A stretch of 64,000 nucleotides of DNA from the NCBI RefSeq assembly GCF_022352215.1, contig NZ_JAKRWF010000002.1:620001-684000 (forward strand). The letters run 5' to 3'. Shown piece by piece: positions 26,434 to 36,113 of the stretch (the stretch's first letter is position 1; each line of letters starts with the position of its first letter). Under the pieces are notes generated by a model. The model saw only the letters and a list, made by a program, of their open reading frames with translations. It did not search any database and had not been told where the DNA came from. A program made the position numbers and the translations under genes. This DNA comes from Flavihumibacter cheonanensis. Lineage in GTDB: Bacteria; Bacteroidota; Bacteroidia; Chitinophagales; Chitinophagaceae.

Positions 26434-29421
26434 ATGAGAATTTCATTTGGGAGGATCAGCACGCTGCTTTTCTTTCTACTACTGACTGTATTTCTTGTTG
26501 GTGCGGGGTTAGAACTCCGTGCCCAGGAAAGATCACCCAACCAGGTAAATGGAAAAATTACCAATGAGGAGGGTGTTCCGTTGCCGGGTGTTTCCGTAAC
26601 GGAAATTGGTACACAGAATGGAACCACTACAGATGAAAAAGGAGAGTTTGTTTTAACACTTACCCGGGCCAACTCAAAGATCCGGATCAGTTCTGTAGGA
26701 TTTGCGAGCCAGGATATTGATGCTGCCGGTCGTTCCACTTTTACTATACAAATGAGTGCAGCTCAATCCAGCCTGGATGATGTGGTAGTAGTGGGTTATG
26801 GCAAGCAGAAAAAGGGTGAAGTAACAGGTGCGGTGGCGAATGTAAAAAGAGAAGATTTCACTCAGGGCTTTGCGCGGGATGCGGGCCAATTGATCCAGGG
26901 TAAGGTAGCCGGACTCGCAATTGTTAGTCCCAGTGGTAACCCCAATGCCACCACGCAGATATCATTAAGAGGTAACAGTACGATATTATCTTCCACTGAA
27001 CCGCTGATACTGATTGATGGTATCCCAGGCTCATTGAATACGATTGCACCGGAAGACATTGAATCCATTGATGTATTGAAAGACGGATCTGCTGCTGCGA
27101 TTTATGGAACCAGGGGTACCAATGGAGTAATCCTGATCACTACGCGCAAGAGAAGCGGGAAAATGCCTGCTACACTGAGTTACGACAGTTATGTTAGTGT
27201 GCAGACGATTGCCCGGCGCATGGAATTCCTGGAAGCAGGTGATGTTCGGAAACTGGTGAATGATGGATTTTATCCTGCGTCTTATGATAAAGGAACCAGC
27301 ACCGACTGGTTAAAGGAAATCAGTCGCAATCCTGTAAGCCATGTACATAATGTATCGCTGCAGGGTGGCACTGCCCAATCCAATTATATTGCAACGCTGA
27401 ACCTCCGTAACTGGGAAGGGTTGTTCAATCGTTCGGATAACAAACAGTTTACAGGTCGTATTGACCTGAATCATTCCATGCTGGATAACCGCTTGCGCTT
27501 TAACGTTAGTTTGTTAGGCAGAAACCGGAAGTATTTCTCTGGCCCCAATTACGATTATATCTATCGTCAGGCAATCATTCGCAATCCAACCGACAGTGTA
27601 TATGATTATTTAGGTCGCTGGAAAGAAGATCCCAACGCCTATAACTATGACAACCCGGTTCGCAGCATTGAAGAAACATCTGGTGAATTCCGAACCTCAG
27701 AACTTCGTTTGAACGGTAGTGTGATCTTCTCTCCTATAAAGGATCTGAATATCAAGCTGCTGGTATCCAATGTGAAGATCAATTCACTCTCGGGTTATTC
27801 CGAGACCTTTAATCACCGCGCATCTGTGGTGAATAACAGAACTGGTTATGCATCGCGTACTACCAACCTCTTCCAGGACAACCTGCTGGAACTTACTACT
27901 GATTATACCAAATCCTTTGGTCAGCATCGGGTAACAGTGCTGGGTGGATATAGCTGGCAGGATGTAACCAATGAAGGATTTAACGCGGCCAACTCCAATT
28001 TCCCAACAGATCTCTATACCTATAATAACCTCGCCGCCGGTGATGCCCTTCTGTTACAGAATAACAGCGCATTTGGATTGGGATCCTTTAAAACCAATCA
28101 CAAACTGATCGGCTTCTTTGGTCGTGTGAATTATTCACTCAGTGAAAAATATCTGCTCATGGCCAGTATGCGTTATGAAGGATCTTCCAAGTTTGGAGCC
28201 AACTACAAGTGGGGTACATTCCCGGCAGTTTCAGTTGGATGGCGCCTTAACAAGGAATCATTCCTGGCCAATGCTGATTTCCTGGATGACCTGAAACTCA
28301 GGGCAGGATTTGGTGTAACTGGTACTGTTCCGACAGATCCTTATCAGTCGCTCATTTCACTAACATATAGCAATAACCGCTACCTGTACAATGGTCAGTG
28401 GATCCAGCCAATTTCTCCCACCAGGAACCCCAACCCAGATTTACGCTGGGAAAAAAAGGAGGAATACAATATCGGATTGGATTATGCAATGTTCCGCGGT
28501 CGCCTGAGTGGTAGTATTGATTTTTACCAGCGTAATACCAAGGATATGTTGTACAACTTCCCGGTTCCGGTTCCACCCAACTTGTTTGGTACCACCCTGG
28601 CAAATGCAGGCAGCATGTTAAACCGTGGTGTGGAAGTATTGGTGAATTATGATTTTATCCGCAAGAAGGATATGGATTTCAGAGCCAATCTTACCTATTC
28701 GGCCAATAAGAATAAACTGATCTCCATTTCAAATGATTTGTATCAGACTACCAATGATTTCTTTTTTGCAGGGTATACCGGTGAACCCATCCAGGAAGCA
28801 ACACACCGTGTGAAAGTGGGTGAATCCATTGGAAATTTCTGGGGTTACAAAACCATTGATGTGGATGAAGATGGTAAATGGATCATTGAAGGGGAGGATG
28901 GCAAACCCAAGCCAATCGGACAGTCTACCCCTTCAGATAAAAAAGTGCTGGGTAATGGTATTCCAAAACATGTTGCGGGACTCAATCTCTATTTCCGATA
29001 CAAAAGAGCAGATATCGCTGTAAACATGCGTGGTGCATTTGGTTACCAGATTCTGAATTTCCAGCGCATGTATTATGAGAACCCCAAGATCAAGCAGTAC
29101 AATATGCTTAAATCAGCATTGGACCCGGTTTATGGAAAAAGAATGCTGGATAATGACCTGGCTTATGTATCCCACTACATAGAGGATGGTGACCACTGGA
29201 AAGTGGATAACGTAACGCTTGGATACAGCTTTAATGTAACAAACAGCAAGTATTTCCGTACCGCACGGGTATATGCATCAGCGCTTAATCTGATTGTGCT
29301 GACCGGTTACAAGGGAATCGACCCAGAAGTAAACCGGTTGGGGTTGGATCCGGGCGTGGATTCAAGAGATAAGTATCCTACTACCAGAACCTTCACTGTG
29401 GGAGTAAACATTGGTTTTTAA
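26434..29421 (+). CDS. SusC/RagA-type TonB-linked outer-membrane transporter (first locus)
   Basis: This 995-residue outer-membrane receptor imports oligosaccharides or glycopeptides with energy from TonB. It has a signal peptide to about residue 34 (LRAQE), a carboxypeptidase-D-like regulatory domain at 40-120 (NGKITNEEGVPLPGVSV), a plug at 125-240 with the SusC signature 'VLKDGSAAAIYGTRGTNGVILITT', and then a barrel to the C-terminus ('TFTVGVNIGF'). ATG 26434 is chosen over an upstream TTG because it starts a normal signal peptide. SusD follows in the same operon. Confidence 0.96.
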   Translation: MRISFGRISTLLFFLLLTVFLVGAGLELRAQERSPNQVNGKITNEEGVPLPGVSVTEIGTQNGTTTDEKGEFVLTLTRANSKIRISSVGFASQDIDAAGRSTFTIQMSAAQSSLDDVVVVGYGKQKKGEVTGAVANVKREDFTQGFARDAGQLIQGKVAGLAIVSPSGNPNATTQISLRGNSTILSSTEPLILIDGIPGSLNTIAPEDIESIDVLKDGSAAAIYGTRGTNGVILITTRKRSGKMPATLSYDSYVSVQTIARRMEFLEAGDVRKLVNDGFYPASYDKGTSTDWLKEISRNPVSHVHNVSLQGGTAQSNYIATLNLRNWEGLFNRSDNKQFTGRIDLNHSMLDNRLRFNVSLLGRNRKYFSGPNYDYIYRQAIIRNPTDSVYDYLGRWKEDPNAYNYDNPVRSIEETSGEFRTSELRLNGSVIFSPIKDLNIKLLVSNVKINSLSGYSETFNHRASVVNNRTGYASRTTNLFQDNLLELTTDYTKSFGQHRVTVLGGYSWQDVTNEGFNAANSNFPTDLYTYNNLAAGDALLLQNNSAFGLGSFKTNHKLIGFFGRVNYSLSEKYLLMASMRYEGSSKFGANYKWGTFPAVSVGWRLNKESFLANADFLDDLKLRAGFGVTGTVPTDPYQSLISLTYSNNRYLYNGQWIQPISPTRNPNPDLRWEKKEEYNIGLDYAMFRGRLSGSIDFYQRNTKDMLYNFPVPVPPNLFGTTLANAGSMLNRGVEVLVNYDFIRKKDMDFRANLTYSANKNKLISISNDLYQTTNDFFFAGYTGEPIQEATHRVKVGESIGNFWGYKTIDVDEDGKWIIEGEDGKPKPIGQSTPSDKKVLGNGIPKHVAGLNLYFRYKRADIAVNMRGAFGYQILNFQRMYYENPKIKQYNMLKSALDPVYGKRMLDNDLAYVSHYIEDGDHWKVDNVTLGYSFNVTNSKYFRTARVYASALNLIVLTGYKGIDPEVNRLGLDPGVDSRDKYPTTRTFTVGVNIGF

Positions 29422-29438
29422 TGTTAAAAAGAGTAATC

Positions 29439-31034
29439 ATGAAACAACATAAAATTTTAAGTATCTCAGTATTGATGGCAGGCGGAATCCTGCTGAATAC
29501 AGGATGTACCAAACTGGATGAGGAAGTATACGACCAGGTATTGGAAACTTCTTTTCGCCCGTCTGAAAAGGATATACCGGCAATTATCGGTCCGGCTTAT
29601 ACCATCATGCGTCCCATGTATGCGGGCTGGCAGGGAAATTTTGATCTGCAGGAAGAACCGGCTGATGTAATTGTAACACCGGCGCGTCCGAATGGATGGT
29701 ATGATGGTGGTACTTACCAGCGGATGCACAACCACGAGTGGAACCAGGTGCAATGGCAACCGCAGAACTTATGGAATAACTGTTACAATGGGATCAATAC
29801 AGTGAACCGGATTTTGTTCCAGATTGAGTCTGGCTCTATTCCAATTGCCAATGGAAAAGATGCCCTGATTTCTGAATTGAAAGCGCTGAGAGCATTTTAT
29901 TATTCACTCTTGGTGGATACGCATGGCAATGTTCCATTGGTAACGGATTTCTCGGATGCTACCTTGCCGCAACAGGCAACACGGCAGCAGGTATATGAAT
30001 TTGTAGAGAAGGAATTACTGGAGAATATGAATAACCTGAGTGTAGTTGCGGATAAGTCAATGTATGGACGCATTAATAAATGGGTAGCTAAAGCAATACT
30101 GGCACGCCTTTACCTGAATGCGGAAGTATATACTGGAACGGCGCAGTGGCAGAAATGTATGGAACAGTGCAATGATATCATCAATGCAAACATTTATATC
30201 CTGGAGCCGAATTACAAGAACAATTTTGTAACGGCGAATGAAAATTCAAAAGAATTGATTCTGGCAGTTCCTTATGATGAAGTATTTGCAACTCAGAATT
30301 CCATTCATATGAAAACCCTGGCAACAGCACATCGCAATGTGCTGAACATGGCAGCGCAGCCCTGGGGTGGCAACTGTGCAGTACCTCAATTCATTGATAC
30401 CTATGACCCGGATGATTCAAGAATGAAGGATACCTGGATCATGGGACCTCAATACAGTGTAACAACCGGTGAAGAGATCCTGAATTATACCCGCCATGTC
30501 GATGGCATAGCGCTAGCAGGATTTTTCCAGGGTTACCGCATCGGTAAATATGAAATCAAAGTTGGTGCACGTGGTGGTTTAAGCACAGATTTTCCGGTAT
30601 TCCGATATGCGGATATCCTCATGATGAAAGCCGAGTCGTTGCTCAGAACAGGAAATGCTGCAGATGCAGCAACCCTGGTAACACAGGTTAGACAGCGTGC
30701 ATTTGCAACAACCAATCCGGCTAAGGCTGCCGTAACAGCTGATGAGCTTACCAAAGGAAGTGTTTACAATTATGGTTACTGGAAAGATGGCGCCGTTACA
30801 GAAGTGCAGGGTGGTTCAGATATTCCCTTTGGTCGCTTTTATGATGAACTGGGTTGGGAGTTTGCAGCTGAAGCACACCGCCGGCAGGATATGATCCGGT
30901 TTGGTGTATTCCATCGCAAAACCTGGTTCAATCACCGGCCCAAAAATGATGGCAAGATGAGAACCCTGTTCCCGATTCCGGAAGCGGAATTGAATAAGAA
31001 TCCCAATCTGGCGCAAAACCCTGATTACAGATGA
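29439..31034 (+). CDS. SusD/RagB-type surface lipoprotein (first locus)
   Basis: This 531-residue lid protein sits on the SusC barrel and binds the ligand outside the cell. The lipobox is LLNTGC, with the cysteine at about residue 23. SusD-type regions include 'ELKALRAFYYSLLVDTHGNVPLV', 'RINKWVAKAILARLYLNAEVY' and the C-terminal 'FPIPEAELNKNPNLAQNPDY'. Another in-frame ATG at 29421 overlaps the SusC stop; the later start gives the more usual lipoprotein signal. Confidence 0.95.
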   Translation: MKQHKILSISVLMAGGILLNTGCTKLDEEVYDQVLETSFRPSEKDIPAIIGPAYTIMRPMYAGWQGNFDLQEEPADVIVTPARPNGWYDGGTYQRMHNHEWNQVQWQPQNLWNNCYNGINTVNRILFQIESGSIPIANGKDALISELKALRAFYYSLLVDTHGNVPLVTDFSDATLPQQATRQQVYEFVEKELLENMNNLSVVADKSMYGRINKWVAKAILARLYLNAEVYTGTAQWQKCMEQCNDIINANIYILEPNYKNNFVTANENSKELILAVPYDEVFATQNSIHMKTLATAHRNVLNMAAQPWGGNCAVPQFIDTYDPDDSRMKDTWIMGPQYSVTTGEEILNYTRHVDGIALAGFFQGYRIGKYEIKVGARGGLSTDFPVFRYADILMMKAESLLRTGNAADAATLVTQVRQRAFATTNPAKAAVTADELTKGSVYNYGYWKDGAVTEVQGGSDIPFGRFYDELGWEFAAEAHRRQDMIRFGVFHRKTWFNHRPKNDGKMRTLFPIPEAELNKNPNLAQNPDYR

Positions 31035-31063
31035 TTACATTTATATGTTAAACTGAAAAAAGC

Positions 31064-33472
31064 ATGAGAAATTTCTGTTTATCGATTTTACTCGCCACTG
31101 GTTTGATAACACAGACCGGAATTGCACAGGACGCTCAACACGATTATCCGATACAACCGGTGCCATTTACAAAAGTGCATTTTCATGATGCTTTCTGGGC
31201 ACCTAAAATTGAAGTGAATGCAAAAGTTAGCATTCCCTATACTCTTCAGAAATGCCGGGAAACCGGACGCATTGATAATTTCCTGAAAGCTGCGGGAAAA
31301 ATGCCTGTGGGGAAAATCACAGAGTATCCATTTGACGATACAGATGTCTACAAGCTGATTGAAGGAGCTTCTTATTCGCTGCAGACCAAACCTGATCCGG
31401 AGCTTGAAAAAACACTGGATACCCTTATCAGTATCATTGCTGACGCACAGGAACCGGATGGCTATCTCTATACTTTCCGCACCATGAAACCAGATACCCT
31501 GCATCCATGGATCAGTCCGAAGCGTTGGGAAAAGGATCCTGATCTGAGCCATGAATTATACAATAGCGGACACCTGTTTGAAGCTGCGGTTGCCCATTAC
31601 CTGGCAACTGGGAAGCGCAATTTTCTGGACATCGCATTAAAAAATGCAGATCTCTTATTGCGTGATTTCGGTCCGGGTAAAGCAGCCTATTTTCCTGGTC
31701 ACCAGGTGGTAGAAATGGGACTGGCGCGCCTGTATCGCGTCACTGGCAAAAAAGAGTACCTCGACCTGGCCAAGTTTTTCCTCGATATCCGGGGCAATGG
31801 CAATATCAAGGGATCAGAATATAGTCAGTCGCACAAGATGGTCACCGACCAGCACGAAGCAGTTGGGCATGCAGTTCGTGCAGCCTATATGTACACCGGT
31901 ATGGCGGATGTTGCTGCACTCACCGGAAACAAAGAGTATATTAACGCCATCCAGGATATCTGGAAAGACGTGATGGAACACAAGCTGTACCTCACCGGCG
32001 GTATTGGTGCAACCGGTCATGGTGAAGCATTTGGCGCTGCATACCAGTTACCCAATATGTCGGCCTATGCAGAAACCTGTGCCTCCATTGCCAATGTGTA
32101 CTGGAACAGTCGCATGTTTTTAATGAACGGGGATGCGCAGTATGTGGATGTACTGGAGCGCATTTTATACAATGGCTTGTTATCAGGAGTATCCTTGAGC
32201 GGCGACCGGTTTTTCTATCCCAATCCACTGGCATCAATGGGGCAGCACCAGCGAAGTGCCTGGTTTGGTTGTGCCTGTTGTATCAGCAATATGACCCGCT
32301 TTATGCCTTCAGTTCCCGGATATGTATATGCGAAAAAAGAGAATGATCTCTATGTGAATTTATACGTGGCCAGCACTTCGGATATAGAGCTGCCTGCGGG
32401 CAAACTACAACTGGAGCAGGTGACAGAATATCCCTGGAAAGGGCAGGTTGGTTTACTGATAAAGCAGGCACCCTCCAAATCCTTTACCGTACGGTTGCGT
32501 ATTCCCGGTTGGGCAAGGCAGGAAGCAGTTCCTGGAAGTTTGTATGCCTTCCTGGATACTCAAAGAAAGCCCATTCGAATCCTCCTGAATGGGAAGGCTA
32601 TTGAATATAAGATGGAGAAAGGCTATGCTGTAATCAATCGCAGCTGGAAAAAAGGAGATAAGCTGGAACTGGAGCTGCCCCTGGAAATTGAAAAAGTGAT
32701 CGCCAACCAGCAGGTAAAGGATAATATCAATCGTTTTGCTCTGCAGCGAGGACCAATCGTATATTGTATTGAAGGCCCCGACAATAAAGACAATGCGGTG
32801 AATAATATTGTGGTGGATCGTTCTGCCGGTATTCAGGCCAACTATGAGCCGGACTTGTTAAATGGTGTAATGGTGCTGACTGCAAAAGGAAGCAGTACAA
32901 AAAGACAGGTGAATACAAGTACTCTCCTGCGTTCGGAGCAAACCGTAAAGGCTATTCCTTACTATTCCTGGAATAATCGTGGTGCGGGAGAAATGCAGGT
33001 TTGGATTCCCTATGCAGAATCAGCAGCTATGCCAATGCCGGCGCCAACCATTGCATCCAAAAGTACCGTGAGTTCATCACAGAAAAATCCCCGTATGCTG
33101 AAAGGGATGAACGATCAGTATGAACCATCCAGTTCACAGGATCGCAATTCCATATATCTGCATTGGTGGCCGAAAGAAAATACCACAGAGTGGGTGCAAT
33201 ATGATTTTGATCAGCCGCAAACCGTACAGTCCAGTAAATTCTACTGGTTTGATGATGGACCATTTGGAGGATGCAGGATTCCTGCCGGCTACCAGCTGCT
33301 CTATGAAAAAGAGGGCAACTGGGTACCAGTGGAAGTGGAGCAGCAGGATGCGATCACAAAGGATGCGTATAACAGCATCCGGTTTAAACCAGTTAAGACC
33401 AAAGGGCTTCGCCTGGAGGTTAAATTACCCGAGAAACATTCTGCCGGTATTCATGAATGGATCGTGAACTGA
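31064..33472 (+). CDS. Beta-L-arabinofuranosidase family protein, GH127, with C-terminal discoidin-like domain
   Basis: This 802-residue enzyme has a signal peptide ending near residue 22 (GIAQD). The GH127 zinc-cysteine site is complete: E337 and C339 (AETCAS), C405 and C406 in CACC, with C405 at the position of the catalytic cysteine of Bifidobacterium HypBA1. E321 (HGEAFG) matches its acid/base. HypBA1 releases L-arabinose from beta-arabinooligosaccharides linked to hydroxyproline in extensin. About 130 extra C-terminal residues (from 'QPQTVQSSKFYWFDDG') look like a discoidin-type carbohydrate-binding domain. Downstream of SusCD. Confidence 0.92.
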   Translation: MRNFCLSILLATGLITQTGIAQDAQHDYPIQPVPFTKVHFHDAFWAPKIEVNAKVSIPYTLQKCRETGRIDNFLKAAGKMPVGKITEYPFDDTDVYKLIEGASYSLQTKPDPELEKTLDTLISIIADAQEPDGYLYTFRTMKPDTLHPWISPKRWEKDPDLSHELYNSGHLFEAAVAHYLATGKRNFLDIALKNADLLLRDFGPGKAAYFPGHQVVEMGLARLYRVTGKKEYLDLAKFFLDIRGNGNIKGSEYSQSHKMVTDQHEAVGHAVRAAYMYTGMADVAALTGNKEYINAIQDIWKDVMEHKLYLTGGIGATGHGEAFGAAYQLPNMSAYAETCASIANVYWNSRMFLMNGDAQYVDVLERILYNGLLSGVSLSGDRFFYPNPLASMGQHQRSAWFGCACCISNMTRFMPSVPGYVYAKKENDLYVNLYVASTSDIELPAGKLQLEQVTEYPWKGQVGLLIKQAPSKSFTVRLRIPGWARQEAVPGSLYAFLDTQRKPIRILLNGKAIEYKMEKGYAVINRSWKKGDKLELELPLEIEKVIANQQVKDNINRFALQRGPIVYCIEGPDNKDNAVNNIVVDRSAGIQANYEPDLLNGVMVLTAKGSSTKRQVNTSTLLRSEQTVKAIPYYSWNNRGAGEMQVWIPYAESAAMPMPAPTIASKSTVSSSQKNPRMLKGMNDQYEPSSSQDRNSIYLHWWPKENTTEWVQYDFDQPQTVQSSKFYWFDDGPFGGCRIPAGYQLLYEKEGNWVPVEVEQQDAITKDAYNSIRFKPVKTKGLRLEVKLPEKHSAGIHEWIVN

Positions 33473-33473
33473 T

Positions 33474-34358
33474 TTAGCTCGCAACATCATAGGCATGCAA
33501 CGTATAGGATTCCACATATTCGCTGGGTGATTTGCCCAATACAGCTTTGAACACGCGATTGAAATTGGTAATGCTGTTGAATCCGCAGGTATAAGCAACT
33601 GTTGAAATACTGTCGAACCCGCCTTCCGTGAGTTTTTTACAAGCCTCATTGATCCGCACTTCATTGAGGAATGAAACAAAGGTATGGCGGGTTCTTTTTT
33701 TGAAAAACCGGCAGAAAGCCTGTGGCGTCATATGTGCCTGTTTCGCCACATCGTCCAGGGTTATCTGCTCTGCATAATTGCTTAGGATAAAATTGTAGAT
33801 CCTGCCAAGTCGCAGTCCCTCATTTTCACTGAACTGGGCCATTTCAGAAACACTTCCCAATTCCTTCAATTGGGAAGATGCACAACAGGCTCGCAGCAAT
33901 TCCAGAAAACTGATGATCTGATCAATGCCGGATTGCTGCTCCATTTTTAACATCAGACTGCTGATTTCATCCGTCATCTCCTCTTGCAGCATAAAACCGG
34001 AACGATATTTCTGAAGAAACTGACGAATCAGTTTGGTCTCCATTAGGTCAAAGAGGAAATGCAGCTTGCCGGATGGATTAAAGAAAATGGTAAGGGCTTC
34101 CACTTCCAGGTTCCCTCCGTAATAAACAGGATCGTTTTTAAATACATGGGGCTGGTTGGCACCTATGCAAAAGATTTCATTCGCCCGAAATGGATACATA
34201 TTGTTTTCCACTACCAGGGTTCCTTCACCCTTAATAATCCATGTCAGTTGAACTTCATCGTGCCGGTGTAAATGTTGGTACATAAAGGGGAGCCTGTCTC
34301 GTTGAACAATGATGTTCTTCTCGCCCGGAACCGGAATGGTGAATTGCAGGACTTTCAT
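33474..34358 (-). CDS. AraC-family regulator of the GH127 locus
   Basis: This 294-residue regulator has an N-terminal cupin-like sensor ('HLHRHDEVQLTWIIKGEGTLVV', 'IGANQPHVF') and a C-terminal double helix-turn-helix ('ITLDDVAKQAHMTPQAFCRFFKKRTRHTFVSFLNEVRI', 'STVAYTCGFNSITNFNRVFKAVLGKSPSEY'). Such proteins typically activate sugar genes when bound to a mono- or disaccharide. Its stop lies one base beyond the stop of the GH127 gene, so it converges on the locus it probably controls. Confidence 0.92.
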   Translation of the reverse strand: MKVLQFTIPVPGEKNIIVQRDRLPFMYQHLHRHDEVQLTWIIKGEGTLVVENNMYPFRANEIFCIGANQPHVFKNDPVYYGGNLEVEALTIFFNPSGKLHFLFDLMETKLIRQFLQKYRSGFMLQEEMTDEISSLMLKMEQQSGIDQIISFLELLRACCASSQLKELGSVSEMAQFSENEGLRLGRIYNFILSNYAEQITLDDVAKQAHMTPQAFCRFFKKRTRHTFVSFLNEVRINEACKKLTEGGFDSISTVAYTCGFNSITNFNRVFKAVLGKSPSEYVESYTLHAYDVAS

Positions 34359-34478
34359 GTTCAGTTAATTAAGTGTAGGAATGACAGTAATTTACTGTAT
34401 TCCATTAAATTATCCTGCAATAGTGAAAATATGATGATAAGCGGTTAAAATACGGGCAAACCAAAATCAGCTTTGGGG

Positions 34479-34492
34479 GTGACCCCGGTCAC
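34479..34492 (+). promoter_or_regulatory. Crp/Fnr-type operator in front of the SQR operon
   Basis: GTGACCCCGGTCAC has perfect half-sites GTGAC and GTCAC around a 4-base core. Its centre (34485.5) is 29.5 bases upstream of the -7-like box at 34515, the same spacing as at the persulfide dioxygenase promoter. Confidence 0.65.
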
Positions 34493-34494
34493 AA

Positions 34495-34522
34495 TTGCCC
34501 GCTGACTCTCTGGGTACCTTTA
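34495..34522 (+). promoter_or_regulatory. Promoter of the SQR operon
   Basis: TTG at 34495-34497, a 17-base spacer and TACCTTTA at 34515-34522 (one mismatch to TAnnTTTG). The start of transcription would be near 34529, 12 bases before the ATG, which puts the Crp/Fnr-type site at about -43. Confidence 0.5.
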
Positions 34523-34540
34523 GTCCATAATGCAACCACT

Positions 34541-35740
34541 ATGCAACAACATCATCAAATCTTAATAATTGGAGGTGGCAATGCTGGTATTTCGGTAGCC
34601 GCTCAACTGCTCCGTAAAAGAAAATCGCTCCAGATCGCGATCATGGAGCCATCTGAAAAGCACTATTACCAACCGGCCTGGACATTAGTAGGTGCCGGCA
34701 CGTTTAATATACATGACACAGTTCGGTCCGAGGCTTCAGTAATGCCATCCGGCGTAAGCTGGATCAAGGAGGCTGCGGCCAAATTTGAACCGGAATCCAA
34801 CAAAGTGATCAGTGCTAACGGCAATGAATACACGTATGATTACCTGATCGTTGCACCGGGTATTCAACTGAACTGGCACCAGGTGAAAGGCTTACCCGAA
34901 ACATTGGGCAGAAATGGGGTTACTTCCAATTATTCCTTTGACCTTGCACCTTATACATTTGAACTATTAAAAGGTATAAAAGAAGGCGATACGGCTTTGT
35001 TTACTAGTCCGGGTACCCCGGTAAAATGTGGTGGAGCGCCTCAAAAAATCATGTACCTCACAGCCGATTACCTGCGTAAACACGGATTGCAGGGCAAAAC
35101 AAAAGTTGAATTAGTTACTGCAGGCGGTGTGATTTTTGGCATCAAAAAATATGCGGATCAGCTCATGAAAAAAGTGAATGAGTATGGTATTGAGCTGCAT
35201 TTCAAACACGACCTGGTTGAGATTGATGGTCCGGGTAAAACCGCGACTTTTAAAGTAACCGATTCTGAAGGCGTGGCAAGTTATATCACCAAACATTTTG
35301 ATATGATCCATGTAGTGCCCCCTCAAAGTGCACCGGATTTTATTAAAAACAGTCCGCTCGCCAATGAAGCCGGCTGGGTGGATGTACATAAGTTCACGTT
35401 GCAACACAATCGCTTCCCCAATATTTTCGGATTAGGAGATGCTACCAGCACACCCAATGCTAAAACTGGTGCAGCAGTTCGCAAGCAGGCTCCGGTATTG
35501 GTGAAGAACCTGATAGCTGTCATAGATGGACAGCCACTGGTAGGAAATTATACCGGGTATGGTAGTTGTCCATTGACAGTGGGCTACGGTAAGTTGATTC
35601 TTGCCGAATTTGGTTATGAGAATAAACCTATGGAGACTTTTCCCTTTGACCAGTCCAAGCCGCGCTGGAGCATGTGGGCGCTGAAAAAATATGTCTTACC
35701 CTGGATGTACTGGAATAAAATCCTGAAGGGAACAGCCTAA
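34541..35740 (+). CDS. Sulfide:quinone oxidoreductase-like flavoprotein
   Basis: This 399-residue FAD/NAD-fold enzyme has 'ILIIGGGNAGISVAAQL' at the N-terminus. It looks like the SQR type found in mitochondria and many Bacteroidota. It has just two cysteines, C163 (TPVKCGGAPQK) and C343 (GYGSCPLTVGYGK), which match the redox-active pair of human SQOR. The C-terminal amphipathic segment 'SMWALKKYVLPWMYWNKI' suits membrane attachment. It would oxidise sulfide to persulfide on the quinone pool, giving the substrate for the CstB-like enzyme 20 kb upstream. Confidence 0.9.
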   Translation: MQQHHQILIIGGGNAGISVAAQLLRKRKSLQIAIMEPSEKHYYQPAWTLVGAGTFNIHDTVRSEASVMPSGVSWIKEAAAKFEPESNKVISANGNEYTYDYLIVAPGIQLNWHQVKGLPETLGRNGVTSNYSFDLAPYTFELLKGIKEGDTALFTSPGTPVKCGGAPQKIMYLTADYLRKHGLQGKTKVELVTAGGVIFGIKKYADQLMKKVNEYGIELHFKHDLVEIDGPGKTATFKVTDSEGVASYITKHFDMIHVVPPQSAPDFIKNSPLANEAGWVDVHKFTLQHNRFPNIFGLGDATSTPNAKTGAAVRKQAPVLVKNLIAVIDGQPLVGNYTGYGSCPLTVGYGKLILAEFGYENKPMETFPFDQSKPRWSMWALKKYVLPWMYWNKILKGTA

Positions 35741-35774
35741 TCAATTCTTGCGTAAATTGGGTGAAAGTGCCGGC

Positions 35775-36092
35775 ATGACTGCAGACAAACCTACTCCTAC
35801 ACGCACCAAGCTATCGTTAACAGACGAACTGGCGGTAGAAAGGACCCGCCTGGCCAATGAACGTACTTTATTGGCCTATATCCGATCAAGTTTGTATTTT
35901 TCCATCGCCGGACTTACCCTGAATAGTTTTTTTCAACTGGAACTCGGCTGGTTGCTGGAACTTGCATTCTGGTTGGTAGCAGCAGGGATTCTGATCAGTG
36001 GGATCATCCGGTACCGTCGGGTTGCGAAAAAACTGAATATCTCAGCATTTGCGCAAAAGCGATGGCATTTATTAATGGAAGAAGAAGTTTAA
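35775..36092 (+). CDS. DUF202-family small membrane protein
   Basis: This 105-residue protein has the DUF202 start 'ELAVERTRLANERTLLAYIRSSL' and two to three membrane helices ending in a basic tail. The family is a small inner-membrane protein of unknown role. ATG 35775 is chosen; a TTG 27 bases earlier would leave only seven bases after the SQR stop. It is likely in the SQR operon. Confidence 0.83.
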   Translation: MTADKPTPTRTKLSLTDELAVERTRLANERTLLAYIRSSLYFSIAGLTLNSFFQLELGWLLELAFWLVAAGILISGIIRYRRVAKKLNISAFAQKRWHLLMEEEV

Positions 36093-36113
36093 CGTATTGA
36101 ATAAAAGAAGCAC

